From assembly GCF_016906535.1 (NCBI RefSeq), contig NC_057370.1:2232001-2296000 (forward strand): 64,000 bases of DNA, read 5' to 3'. A program made the translations under genes and the position numbers. Position 1 is the first letter of the stretch. Each line of letters begins with the position of its first letter. Positions 49,930 through 61,194 of this stretch are shown here, piece after piece. Under the pieces are notes generated by a model. The model was not told where the DNA came from, ran no database searches, and saw nothing but the letters and a program-made list of their open reading frames with translations. This stretch comes from Rhizoctonia solani. Taxonomy: Eukaryota; Basidiomycota; Agaricomycetes; Cantharellales; Ceratobasidiaceae.

Positions 49930-52900
49930 TCAGTCAGCTGTAAGACCGCGCTCCTTATCAATAAGTGTATGGTCTCGGACGCTTGATAATGCCATGAGAC
50001 TCGCATATAGGGCATTTGGATACTCTTGCTTGATCCGGTCTAGAATGGCGTAGGCTTCGTCGGACCGCACGTCGTTGCTCGGTGTTCCTTGTCCATGTGA
50101 TGCTCGTGGTGTCACCATTAGTCCCCGCTTCAATCGTTGAGCGGCCATGGCTATTTCTACAAGCGTTCGTTGGTGCGGGACCCACAGGTTTTGGGTCGGA
50201 GACATCTGATGTAATATATGCAGCGAGTAAACCATATCAGTCGGATCTGCCTCCTCTTCAAGCAATTCAGCCACACCCCGTTTTGTGAGTGAGCGCATTA
50301 CACGGGGACGTTCACGGGGTTTAACAAGTGTAGTTTGGCTTTCATTTGCACTTGAAGGGATATCCGGCCCCTCCGTTAGCAAGCTGGGAGCTTCGCGGTT
50401 GCGCGTCTTGATAGCCCGATCGGTAAACTGACTGTACGGTATGAGTACTCGCTCAACGACCTCGAATGCGCGCTCCGGCTCCCCTGCGCGAACTAATGCA
50501 ATCGACAAATGGTTCCAATTGTGGGCATCAAAGGCAAAACCGTCTTTCCTAGCCTTTTGCCAAGTAAGTGCGATCTCTCGATGTCGCCCAGCTTGTGATA
50601 GTGCGTCAATATAAACGGATAGTCCAATGCATAGAACGTTGGAACGCCGGCTAGTCATTGTGTCCGATTCACCGAATTTCTGGGTCGATTCAATTTGGGC
50701 ATGGTGATCCTTGACTGCAAATTTGTACAGTTGTTCCCATGCTTCGACCACCAAATCGGTGCTCCCTACACGCCGATAGGCATCCATTAGGAGTGTAAAT
50801 GACTCGACGGTTGGCTCTGCACCCAAGTCGAGCATCTGACGGAATTTGGCTTCGACGTTTGAGGGATGAAGAGACCGTCCATGCGCCACGAGTAGAGGAG
50901 TGAATACAGTCATTATAGGATCACTGTCGCCAGTCGTCGCTTTTCGCCATCCTTCACCCTGATGAGGGCTCGACTCTAAAAGCGATCCCATGAACCTTTC
51001 GGCTGCTTCTAAACTTTCTTCTGTGCGCTCGTTAGCGTACGCACTAAGTATTACGCGAAAGGATACGGCAGTGGGGTGGATTCCTCGGGCTTGCATTTCT
51101 TCATATATCGTCCTTGCTTGGATTTTATCGCCCTTGCGCAGATAGCCGCCCATGAGTAACGTGAGGATATATGCGTTGATAGGATTGAATTGCTTCGTAG
51201 CGGTTGCTTCCAATTCGTTGAACGCACGCCATGCGACATCCATACGACCGGCGTCACAGGCCGATTGAATAAGCATCAGGTAGCTCCGAGAATTCGGCCG
51301 TAGGCCAAAACTCTTAAGCTTCGAGAAAGCGTGGACTACTGTAGAGAGCGGGGCACCCATATGAACATAAGCCTTGAGGACATTGTTCATCGTGTCAATT
51401 TCCGGCCGAAAATCGGAGGACTTCATCGAAACCATCCAGTCAAATACACGAATGACGCCAAGCCACGATGCTCCGTTAATATGCGCGCTGAGAAGGCTAT
51501 TAAGAAGCTTCCTGTCGGGTATGAATCCAGGGATGGTAAGGGCGTGGCGTATAACTTGCTCAGCACCCATGGGGTCTCTCCGCCTCGCATACATGGATAC
51601 GAGGATCGTAACAGTGCGGATGTCCCGTTCAATACCCGACTTCTTCATACGCTTTAGGACACCCACGACGCTCGTAACGTCGTTTTTGAGGGCGAAGATA
51701 TGTAGGATAGAGTTATATACAGCGAGATCTGGGGGGATACCGGCTTTCGCCATCCGCTTTAGCCATTCAGATGCGCCTTTCTCACTGCCGTTACGGGCGT
51801 GAGCAGCAATAACCGTAGAATAATGGTATTTGTTGGGTTTGGATGTACTCTTTCCAATGCTGGGGCGAAATAGTTCATCGAATAAAGTAACCGCGCGCTC
51901 CGCATTGCCCTGGATAGCTTCCGTCTGTAGCAGCAATTCCTGGTCTATTTGGTCCATATACTGGAGTTTAGTCATGAGCTCGTATATCTCTGCCGCTGTC
52001 TTAGAATCGCCCATTGCAGCTGCCAAACGCATTCGTAGCCGATAATGGGATTTACGTCCAGCTGCGTTGAGCGCATCGGCATCTAACGCAGTCATTGCTA
52101 GCGCAAATTGACCGTCCTTTATCAGTATGCGTATGACCAGTTGTAGCAAACGATATGAGACTGGGATGCCAGTTTGGGATACTAGAGCATATGCGTTCCC
52201 GACCTCGAGAGCAAGTCGCCGCTGAGCCGCAAAAGCGAGAAAAAGTAGAGCCAAGCGCTCAGCTCGACTCCGTTCAAATTTCGAGAATCGGTCATATACC
52301 CATACGGATGGCCAAACTTCATGCGAGAATAATGTGTACACGGCCTCCTGCAGTAACAAGGCTTCTTGGGGTGCACGTGGTGTCTGGTCGGTGTAGCGCG
52401 CAAAACCGACAAGCGCTGGATGAATAGCATCCCAGTAGTCGATTAGCAAATCGATCGTATTAGACAAGTTGGGTTGAGCTTGAACAATGTTCCGAATTGC
52501 ATGAAATATAGCTCCAAGGAAGATGGGTGAATCAAGGGATTTTAACCGCCACAAGTTTTCTAATTCGGCCCTGGCTACTTCCAGGGAACCCTCGTTTGAA
52601 AGTAGAGCATGTTTTATCCTTACGAGTCCAAGTTCGACTTGTTCCGAACCCCCCAGTGGTCGATAAGACGTCGATAGATAATTTAGCACGGAGCCGATTC
52701 GGGCAATCCAAGGATCTTGTGGGCTACTGCCACGTGCTGGGTGGCGTGTCGAGTTCAAGGTATTATCGGCGCACGTATCCACAAAGTGAATTATGAAATA
52801 GATAGGGACCTGAGCAGCCAGTTCGTTTGAAATGATTTTATTCCACAAGTCCCAGGCTTTCTCGGTATGTAGTTCCCTAGAGTCTAGGGCGATGAACTGC

Positions 52901-53464
52901 GGGATTAGGTCAGGATGATCTTGCTGAGACCCCGTGCCAGATAGGGTCAGTGGTTGCTCTGTTCCGCTAGTTGACGCTTTTGAAGGGTATTGCGCATCTC
53001 CATTTACCTCTAAAGGTTGTGTTAGCCGCAAGTCACGATTTGCGGGAACGAGTTGGATGGCAAAGTCAATATGGTCTTACCTTTAACCGCAACGTTGTTT
53101 AAGCTACCTTGGTGCTCTTGTAAAGGATTGCCATTTTCGTCAAGGAGATCGTCGGGTGGCTTGCCTAAGGGGCGTTGGTAGGCTGTTCGGCTATAATTAT
53201 ATCGGGAGAAGGCAGTTGGTGCAACAGCTCTTTTACGAATTCGGATATCTGTATGGGCTGACGGACGAAGGAACTTTTCTCCATCGGTATGGGCTCCTCG
53301 CGCTTGCTGTGAGTAGCCCTCGAGCGATGTAGAGTGAAATCCTCTCCCTGCTGAATTTGAATCAAGTAGAATCTGTATTATTGACTAAACTCACCCAGTC
53401 TCAGGCGCGTACTTGTCGCCGCCCACCTGAAGGTCATTGAAGAATTCAATGACCGAACGGGCAT
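49930..53464 (-). CDS. Mitochondrial pentatricopeptide-repeat (PPR) protein
   Basis: Exons 53395-53464, 53081-53350 and 49930-53009 give 1139 aa. ATG 53464 was chosen because it yields an Arg/Ser-rich presequence (FRWAATSTRLRLAGRGFHSTS) typical of mitochondrial import and splices in frame through a 44-bp intron. Helical PPR-like repeats fill the centre: VIAAHARNGSEKGASEWLKRM, YNSILHIFALKNDVTSVVGVL, MNNVLKAYVHMGAPLSTVVHAF, SYLMLIQSACDAGRMDVAWRAF, YLRKGDKIQARTIYEEM and TLLMDAYRRVGSTDLVVEAW. Each has the usual ~35-residue spacing. Such proteins bind mitochondrial RNAs to aid processing, stability or translation; the specific target cannot be told. The 3' end converges on velB, 141 bp away. Confidence 0.9.
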
Positions 53465-53996
53465 GCCAGAGTTTACCCCGTCTTCGGAAACATTCTCCGG
53501 TACGTAATTTTTCGAACCGACCCGGGATGATTCATCTAGCCACAGTCTCACAAGAGATGCAGCCCAAGGAGACGTGCATGCGTGGAATGTGTATTCAATG
53601 ATTGAATCGATTGCGAGCCCAGCATATACACTCTAATTTCAGAGTTGATTGAGGTAAATCCGTTTTTTATGACGGGTGATTTAACTCTATCAGATATCAA
53701 GTTTCAAAGCGATGAAAACATGCGACACTGAATAAGGATATGGGAATAATGAGAGACAGTAAGGTAGCCAAGAGATGATTTGAGTGCTCAAGGTTACATA
53801 ATAAGATTATGTGATCTTCGGTTATGATTACATAGTCATTACTTGAGTACGTTTATTGCTCTTATACATTTACTATTTGCGAAGTAGACAGCGGTGTGGC
53901 AACACTGATCATCGGAAGCCAGACACACGAACCTCCCCGCTCCCCCTTTTAAGATCAAAGTAAGGCCAAGGGGCAGAAATAAATTAATAGGCAAAC
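53465..53996. other. Intergenic
   Basis: A 532-bp gap between the PPR start codon and the stop of the RTC3-like gene, both on the minus strand. It is AT-rich around 53640-53880. It must contain the PPR promoter; no gene is supported. Confidence 0.5.
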
Positions 53997-54574
53997 TCAC
54001 TGGGATAAGTTCTTGTCATTCTTATTTCCGGTCTTCGATGCAAAGCCTGAACCGGTCTTGGATACACCTTTATTCAATATCTGCCCCACAACATCATCTT
54101 CCTTTGAGGTACCAAAAGTACCCTCTAGTTGTTGTTTAGATGCCTTTCCCCATTGGCCAGTATGGCCAGTGGAGGAGTGGAAAACATCGAACGCTGTAAA
54201 TCGTTGATGATCAGTGGACAGTATACATCGTCTGGACCACGTTTCTTACAATCGACAATCAATGCCGGTGCGACCGAGCTAATAAACTCGTCAGTGATCA
54301 ATTGGTCTAGCGGTGATGTATGACGGCATTACGTGTCTACCGAAATGAAAGCATATGTGAGGAGAGAAACGAGGCCATTGGTACCACAGGTACTCACCTC
54401 CATCCTTATATTTCTTGTACTTTTGTCATCGAACCAAGTGTCAGTCAAACTGTCAGTCAAACTTATAGATCTTGTTTTGAACAGTCATACCTCGTCAGGG
54501 TTGACAACGATCATATATTCTTCGGTACTCTGGGTATCCGGCTTGTAGGTGACGATGGTAACGTCTTTGCCCAT
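53997..54574 (-). CDS. RTC3: RTC3-like small SBDS-domain protein
   Basis: Exons 54491-54574, 54398-54419 (22 nt), 54250-54306 and 53997-54193 give 119 aa, close to the 111 aa of yeast Rtc3. The whole protein is the N-terminal SBDS-like domain: VTIVTYKPDTQSTEEYMIVV, DQLITDEFISSVAPALIVDSFDVF, GHTGQWGKASKQQLEGTFG and DDVVGQILNKG. The C-terminus is Gly/Ser/Lys-rich. Unlike full SBDS, it lacks the two extra domains that act in 60S maturation. Yeast Rtc3 is stress-induced and linked to RNA metabolism; the exact role is not settled. The first intron ends in AAG and contains a tandem 12-mer (54439-54462). Confidence 0.88.
54439..54462. repeat. Tandem 12-mer in RTC3-like intron 1
   Basis: TGTCAGTCAAAC occurs twice in exact tandem inside the first intron of the RTC3-like gene. 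It looks like a recent short duplication; no function is evident. Confidence 0.85.
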
Positions 54575-54779
54575 GTTAGTTAACGGATTCGAGTAGGAGT
54601 GTAGTGGCGGTAATGGAATAGGGCAAGTGGGTTAATGCGACCTAATTTATACAGCGATCCCGCCGCGTCTTGTGACTTGGGCGCGGAAGATGACGTATGT
54701 GTGACGTTGTCTAATGGTACATTATAGCTCCAAAACAAATAAGGTATTTTTTAGTTATTTGGTACATCCCAGATTCAAG
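54575..54779. promoter_or_regulatory. RTC3-like promoter with TGACGT pair
   Basis: Upstream of the RTC3-like start, two TGACGT half-sites lie at 54691-54696 and 54702-54707, the core bound by ATF/CREB-type bZIP factors. The gap also holds the MLH3 3' end. Stress regulation is inference. Confidence 0.4.
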
Positions 54780-57700
54780 CTACAGCTCTTGATCGAAAGC
54801 TTTCCAATCAGTCGCAGGATTCGTGGATGACACTGTGTCTACTCGAAGTAATGGGGCTATAGATGGCCTAGGAGCGTGTCACTGTTGCAGTTCGCCACCA
54901 GTATATCATTATGGCATACCTTCCGTGAGCACATTGAAATGGGAAAATTGTTCTTCCTAGTTGCATAATGAGGTGCTGGCATTGGTATTCATCGAGTGGA
55001 TCATTAAACATTATGGCGCCTGGTAAATCAAGCATCGTTAGCATTCAGCGCAGGCATACTGTAGTCTGTTTTTATCTGACCTCTACAGGCTCTTAAGTTC
55101 AATAACTCGAATAATGGGGCGGGACAAAACCGGAGCGCTTTGACCCAGTCATCGTTTTCGACATTTGCCGAAGGAAATGGCCAATGAGTGCACCCCTCTA
55201 CATCAATGGTATCAAGCATAGCTTTCACGAAAACTGAGAGCTCTCTTTTGTCAACCAGCTAATACATTTGCCATTAGTATCCAACCCATTACAATCCAGT
55301 CGAGCTTACTTTTTTGGAGACGACATCTGGAACAGATATCACGTCAACTTGACAGAAATCTCGGTCCTCTGCTAGAGTTTGCACATCCAGAGTGTCGGGT
55401 AGATGGATCTCAATACACAAGCCCCATCTTGAAAGCGCATTTAGAGTATCTGGTCGCGTTAGTATGTTTGCTTCTTTGCGCGTAAGGAGTATCTTCACTG
55501 GAGGCTTGAGCTGCATTATATCCACCTTGTCCCGGATAAAACCAATACAAAGCGCTTTAAGATATCGCTCTACCCTTACTCGTTCATCCGCAGCATGTTG
55601 GTCCACCAGTACAAGTATCCGCTCCGATGTTGACGTAACCCGAAATATGCAAGCTACGAACTTTGCGTCAACCTGTGCAATCACCTCAGAGTTCTGCAGA
55701 TCCGTCCGAGAGAAACCCCGGGAGATCAATTGAGAAAACTGAGCAGGATTAAGACTGTCATTACGTTCGAGTGGGCCCCATGTATGCGTGTGAGGCTTTA
55801 GCCCATGGTAATCAGACCTACTGCCGTGATTGGTTGCTCCCGTGGCGAATATACTTGCTTCTGGACAAGCGAAGGTGTCATTGCGCTAAGAAAGGCGTGA
55901 GATGCCATAGCTACAAATTCTATGCTCCCTACTTTTAGAGCATTAGCAAGCCACACTGGAAAGGCCGTGGGTGAGCCACGAACACCGGGATCATTTGAAG
56001 TGCTTTTTTTCAGCAAGCGACGATCCAAGCGTGAACCGGGAAAATAGCCGGAAAGGCCACTATTGTCTGTTGGACGGTTTACCAGAGTGTGATCAAACGT
56101 CCGGTACTTGGGAAGCGAGTTACCCGTTTGAGAGTTTATTAAGAACGACTCTCCGGTCGATGGGTCGTCCCATTCAAAGTATCCGGAATCGCTGTGTTGC
56201 GTAGGGAAATCTTGGGCCCCAATCTGGTGGGTCGAACGTGGCTCTAGGTGTTCAATGTCCGAGCAAGTAAGTCTTCGATCGCTTTCAGATAGTATGAAAG
56301 TGGCTGGCGCTTCACTCGGACCAGGCTCCAGGTTCTCATACCGAACACGCTTGCGCAATGGTCGAAGTTCTTTTGTATGTGTGGCTTCGGTCTCTTCGTC
56401 CTCGGACACAGTTGTACCAAAGCCATTTCGGGATAAGAAGCGATGGATAACCTCGAGTATAAAGGACAGGACCCGACTTGTATCCTAAAATATGTATGAA
56501 TAACCAGGCGATAGTTGAAGATGTTTTTACTTGCCTGAAATCGAACCATGGATTTGGCTGGTTCAATAAAATTGTCGACCTGTGTTGTAGAAACACTAAG
56601 ATTAAGAACGTAAACAGGCCTTCGATCGACTTTCTTGGATGGGTATTGGGAGGTTGAATGCAAACTACGTTCAGTACCATCTTGAGCCTACACCATATTA
56701 ATCTACGTTTCATTGAAATAGACACTCAGGCCCGTACCAACCGGCCAAACCCGCTAGTAGCAAATTTCTGTTCAATTGCCCTTTGAATATCGCCCAGCAC
56801 CATTGGGTGTCTATTGACGTCTGTATAGGGTTAACGAATAGAGTAAATTATATGCATATGCATTTCTTACAAAAGTTTTGGTATCCCTATCCACCATCGC
56901 TTTTTCAACACTCATATAAGCGCGCATGTAGTCTGACATACTCGTGAGTGAGAGCCGCTTAGGCTAATAAACCCCTCGATTGTAAGGTCCTCCGATCGCA
57001 CATTAAGTTCCTCAACATTCTGGAGCATGCGTTAGGGTGCGGTAATACGCTTAAATAAACAACATTTAACCTCAGCCATTGATTTCCCATACAAAGCTCG
57101 AAAAGCCGTTAATGATGAGCTAGTCTAGAATCATATGCGAAACTATGCCCAATAATCTCAGTTTAATCGCGTATACGTACCTTCGGGATCGAGATTACTC
57201 TAACTTTCTGAGATTCACTTGTATGATCCAAAGTAAAGGACACTTGCGGGAATACCAATGCCAAACTTTCCAGTTCCTTTCTTGTTAGTTCTAAGGTCCG
57301 TGTAACATTTGGGTGTGATATGCGTCGAACAGGAACCTGGCACAATTTAGACACTTAAAATCAATAGCGGAGTACTCACATTAAAGAACACGTCTCGGCA
57401 AACAACGGTAGTCCCCGTCTTTTCCCTTCTCCAACGCACTGAGGGGCCAAAATACAGTTGCTCACCCGCCTGAGCTTGGGTTGAGTAATTGAACTATCAT
57501 AAGCATTAGGCGACAGACCTTCAGAATAACAGACCAGCTTTCTCGCGCGCCAGGCGTACGGGAGGATATTTCCAAGCATGATAATTCCATGGCCGAAGCG
57601 AGCGCTACGTAACTTCACAAATGCGTTTTACGTACCGTTGGACAGCAGCACTTACCTTCGCCACGAAATCCGAATGTCCCTGCTTCGGTGTGGGACGCCT

Positions 57701-58034
57701 CATACGTTTTGGAAGAGACTATTCAAAGTTACCGAGGTGAATGACCAGAGACCGTGACGTGAGCTTAACCCAACTTACTATACCGGCCTTTCTCATGTCC
57801 ACCCGCTAGCAACTTCATTCCTTCAGTTGACATGCCTTGGCCATCATCTCGAACCCAGCATTCCCATTGAGTGGGATCAATTCCGACTTGGATGTGAGAG
57901 GCACCCGCATCCAGTGAATTTTGAACCAGTTCAGATATTAATTGAGGCAGTGAAGTCAGCAGTTGCGTCGATCGGAGCCTCGCCTTGGTTTGTGGTTCAA
58001 GTTCAGCAATCGGCTTATAGTTGAATTGGCTCAT
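54780..58034 (-). CDS. MLH3: DNA mismatch-repair protein MLH3
   Basis: Fifteen exons (58034-57779, 57718-57656, 57604-57519, 57469-57380, 57336-57181, 57124-57071, 57019-56942, 56886-56871, 56820-56738, 56687-56535, 56484-55933, 55795-55310, 55258-55081, 55019-54920, 54867-54780) give 812 aa. The GHKL ATPase shows ELVQNSLDAGA (Glu35, Asn39), DDGQGM (63-68) and TFGFRGEALAS; YVNRHPM follows. The endonuclease motif DQHAADERVRVE starts at residue 594, and the C-terminal metal/zinc motif is CAHGRPS. The first nuclease motif is intact, so this MLH3 should nick DNA with MLH1 in mismatch repair and meiotic crossover resolution. Exon 56871-56886 is 16 nt; intron 56485-56534 has a GC donor; intron 55796-55932 ends in AAG. 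Confidence 0.94.
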
Positions 58035-58207
58035 TTGGTGGGGGCCGAGAATGTCCGTGATCTGGCTTATTGTATATAGGGCTTTAGAAACTGCTTTAGA
58101 CGACCCAGGCGTATTGATCCCGAGTTCAGGGACTATTTGTTTTACCCCAAATAGGATTAGCACTCGGCGCTTAACGGTCCCAAATTTCTGAGCTTGCTTC
58201 TACAATC
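58035..58207. promoter_or_regulatory. Divergent promoter, MLH3 / RRS1
   Basis: A 173-bp gap between two divergent start codons, so both promoters must lie here. No clear TATA box was found. Confidence 0.5.
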
Positions 58208-59387
58208 ATGGATGTTAGTGCAATTGTAGAGGCCGAGGCATCCAAAAAGTAGGTATCATTTCTGATTGGATTGGATGAAGGTTAATTTTCTATAGAAAAG
58301 CGGTTACAGTCGAAAAGGATATCCCCATACAGATTGACATTGGGCTACTCAGCGCACTTGACACAAATCCGATTGACACAGAGGCATACAAGTGAGTCGA
58401 TGTCATTAAAATTGAGGCATAGAAATAAGCTCAATAAAATTTGAAGCACTGACTTAGAATCTCACCTACAAGCTGTAGCTCGGGATGGTGCCCAAGTGAT
58501 ACTCGGAGCACTATTTGGACTCCCGACCCAGCCTTCAGACGACGGACCTATAGCAACTCTGCCACCTCCAACGACAGCGCTTCCTCGTGCGAAACCACTT
58601 CCAAAACCCAAGCCTCCTACCAAATGGGAGCGTTTCGCTGCTGCCAAGGGCATCCAAAAAACGAAACGTGACCGCCGTGAGTGGGATGAAGAGCGTCAGG
58701 AGTGGGTCAATAGGTGGGGCTGGAAGGGCAAGAACAAGGACCAAGAAGAACAGTGGATTCACGAGGTTCCCGATAATGCTCGTGAGTTCCCTCTCAAATT
58801 AACTCATCTTGATACTAACCAATCGGCCTCAGCTGACGACTACGATCCTGCCGTGGAGGCACGCAAGGAGCGCAAGGCTCGTGTAGCTAAAAACGAGAAG
58901 CAAAGAGAGAGAAACTTGAACGTCGCTGCTGCCAGTGGTCAGCGTGAGCGTGAAGAAACAAAATCAAAACTTAATCGAACTCTCGCAGTTACCCGAACAT
59001 CAACTGCGAGCATGGGCCGGTGAGTTTTGGTACACTTCATTTGCTGATTCAAAACTCAAGTAGCAATTCAGGTTTGACAAGAAATTAGAAGGCGATACAA
59101 AACTCAAAGGCGTCAAAAGACAGTACGCTCCCAACGAGGTTTCTGCCGAGTCTGAAAAGAAATCTTCGATGGATATCATAAAACGACTTGACCGGGAGCC
59201 TCCGAAATCCAAGCGAGTACGAACCGACGCTGAAGCTGAGGACAGCAGGCGCTCTGGTAAGGACGGTCTTGTTAATGTTCGTAAGGCTATTCGTCACGCG
59301 AGCAAGGGTAATGGTGGTATTGCACTAGCAAAAGGCCTAAAAAAGCAGAGTGGAACAACGAAAAGGAAGGCTGGGAAAGGAAAGTGA
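58208..59387 (+). CDS. RRS1: Ribosome biogenesis regulator RRS1
   Basis: Exons 58208-58248, 58296-58391, 58447-58781, 58833-59019 and 59072-59387 give 324 aa. Conserved blocks: VEKDIPIQIDIGLLSALDTNPID, LQAVARDGAQVILGALFGLPT, KPPTKWERFAAAKGIQKTKRDR and EEQWIHEVPDNAPDDYDP. The C-terminus is Lys/Arg-rich with SRR and KKQSGTTKRKAGKGK, fitting a nucleolar protein. RRS1 with RPF2 loads the 5S RNP (5S rRNA, uL18, uL5) into pre-60S particles. The second intron ends in AAG; that site alone gives the frame leading to LESHLQAVARDG, so it is firm. It converges on TIP41 with only 77 bp between stops. Confidence 0.95.
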
Positions 59388-59464
59388 TAATCATCGTACT
59401 TTCTATACGAGCCAGGCGTAAATAAAGCCACATTATGTATGTTATTAATGCTACTTGGATTAGT

Positions 59465-60717
59465 TCAGCTTTGTTTTTCATCTAATCCGAGCGCATTGAC
59501 TCCGCTGGAAAGCTCTTGCTCCACTTGGCTCGCTAGCTTGTTCAAATCCAACACTTCGATTCGAGTACCGAGACCTCTCCATCCCGTGCTACGTCGACTG
59601 GACTTGTCCGTTGTCGAGGACTCTGGCAATGATGCTAGCATGCGAGCGATCCATTGCGGATCCGTCAGTGGCGATAGATCTTCAGGGTTTGGCAACAGCT
59701 ATATATGCAATGTCAAAAAATATTATGCAGATACTCAATCAACCGCACTCACAGATCTGAGTGTCTTGTAGGGCGTTTCCCATCCTCGAGTGTCTCGTAC
59801 TACAAGAGGAGGATTTCTTACGAACGAATGATAGACCCGAGTGTCGAAATTTCGGAATAGAACATCGTCAACACGGAGAGTGAACCTGAAAAGAATGAAT
59901 AACGACCCGGGCATAACACGCTGAGAAACTTCCAAATTAGCACATACGCTGTATGAGAACCAAAATGGCTTACTATACGAATAGTCAAGATAGAAAGACC
60001 ATTGTCGTGCAATTCGTCCTCATACAGTGGTATTTCGGCGTAAAACAGTATTGGATCGGGTCGTTGGAGCTCAGAAATCGGTATCGCATGCTGTGGATTT
60101 TCAGGATCTGCTGGTACAAACCCATCGTTGTCCAGGTCGTTTGGGACGCTTGCGTGACCAGGGTAAAGCGGCGTGTACGTCCAATCATACGGTTTCACTT
60201 CAACCATTTCTGGCATAGGCGATTCTGCCGCCGGCCCCGTCCTGCAATTGGGTTTAAAATTACAAGGTGCTGTACGCCGAAGACGAGAATCAACTGACCG
60301 ACTTTTAAGCCATGCCTCCGAATACCCAACCTTGACGCACCCATCCCCAGGTTCACTCGGCCCTCGGTGAACGCACTTCAGTGCGTCTTGAGCCCGGAAT
60401 TCATACCGCCATAGAGGTTTACTTTCGGGTTTAATATCGACGTCCTCCTTGTTTTCCTCAGAGTCTGGTCTGGTAGGTGGAATACCCACATCTGAGTCGG
60501 GACCAAACCATTCGAGCACCAACGAGTTATTACCGAAAAACATTTCAGGAAGATTGATACCGACTTCTGCCTGACAAGCATCGATCTCTGCACCGTTGGA
60601 GATAGGCAAGGATGTGCTAGTGAGACGCCATCCCGATATTTCGATTGTACTGGTTGTTTCAGTATCCGAGCGTTTGTGGGGTGGGACTGCTACCGCAGCA
60701 TTACAGCCTGTGGCCAT
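59465..60717 (-). CDS. TIP41: TIP41-like TOR-pathway protein
   Basis: Exons 60299-60717, 59974-60241, 59753-59920 and 59465-59698 give 362 aa. Family blocks: ISGWRLTSTSLPISNGAEIDACQAEVGINLPEMFFGNN, YDWTYTPLYPGH, PILFYAEIPLYEDELHDNG, VMPGSLFILFRFTLRVDDVLFR and RVYHSF with WETPYKTLR. TIP41 binds TAP42 and PP2A-family phosphatases and works in TOR and stress signalling. The intron at 60242-60298 is 57 nt, in frame and stop-free, so an isoform retaining it would gain 19 residues. The C-terminal part after residue ~290 is less conserved. Confidence 0.93.
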
Positions 60718-61194
60718 CGTCGAAAGATAGGATGTGTGCCAACTCAAGTATCAATGGACAACCAAGCAAACGATCTGACAAGAATCGATCGCTGATAATC
60801 GGGCGCGACGAGAGTTATTTGGGTACTGTACTGGTGGTAGGCGATAAACTTGGTCAAGTTGGCGCCAATTGCAATGCACGGCATCACGGCGAGTGCAAAT
60901 CAATAAATTGACGCATCTCATCGATACATCTAGCATGGTCAACCTTAGTCCAGACACAGTTAGGAGGAAAGATATGCTTCAAGGACCATGGTGTGTGTAT
61001 TTAATACATTGAGATCTGGTGCCCAAAATTAAGAAGATTCAACCACAAAAATAGGAGACAGATCCTGGTTTCCTGCTCGCGCAATAGCATCCAGCTGCTT
61101 ATACGCCCCAAGCCCTATGTACACTCTGGCCCGCAGCTCATATTATGGTATTTTACCAGTTCTTCATTCATCAAATCTCTCCTGAACGAAAAAT
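60718..61194. other. Intergenic
   Basis: A 477-bp gap between the TIP41 start codon and the WD-repeat stop codon, both on the minus strand. It must contain the TIP41 promoter. No gene is seen. Confidence 0.5.
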
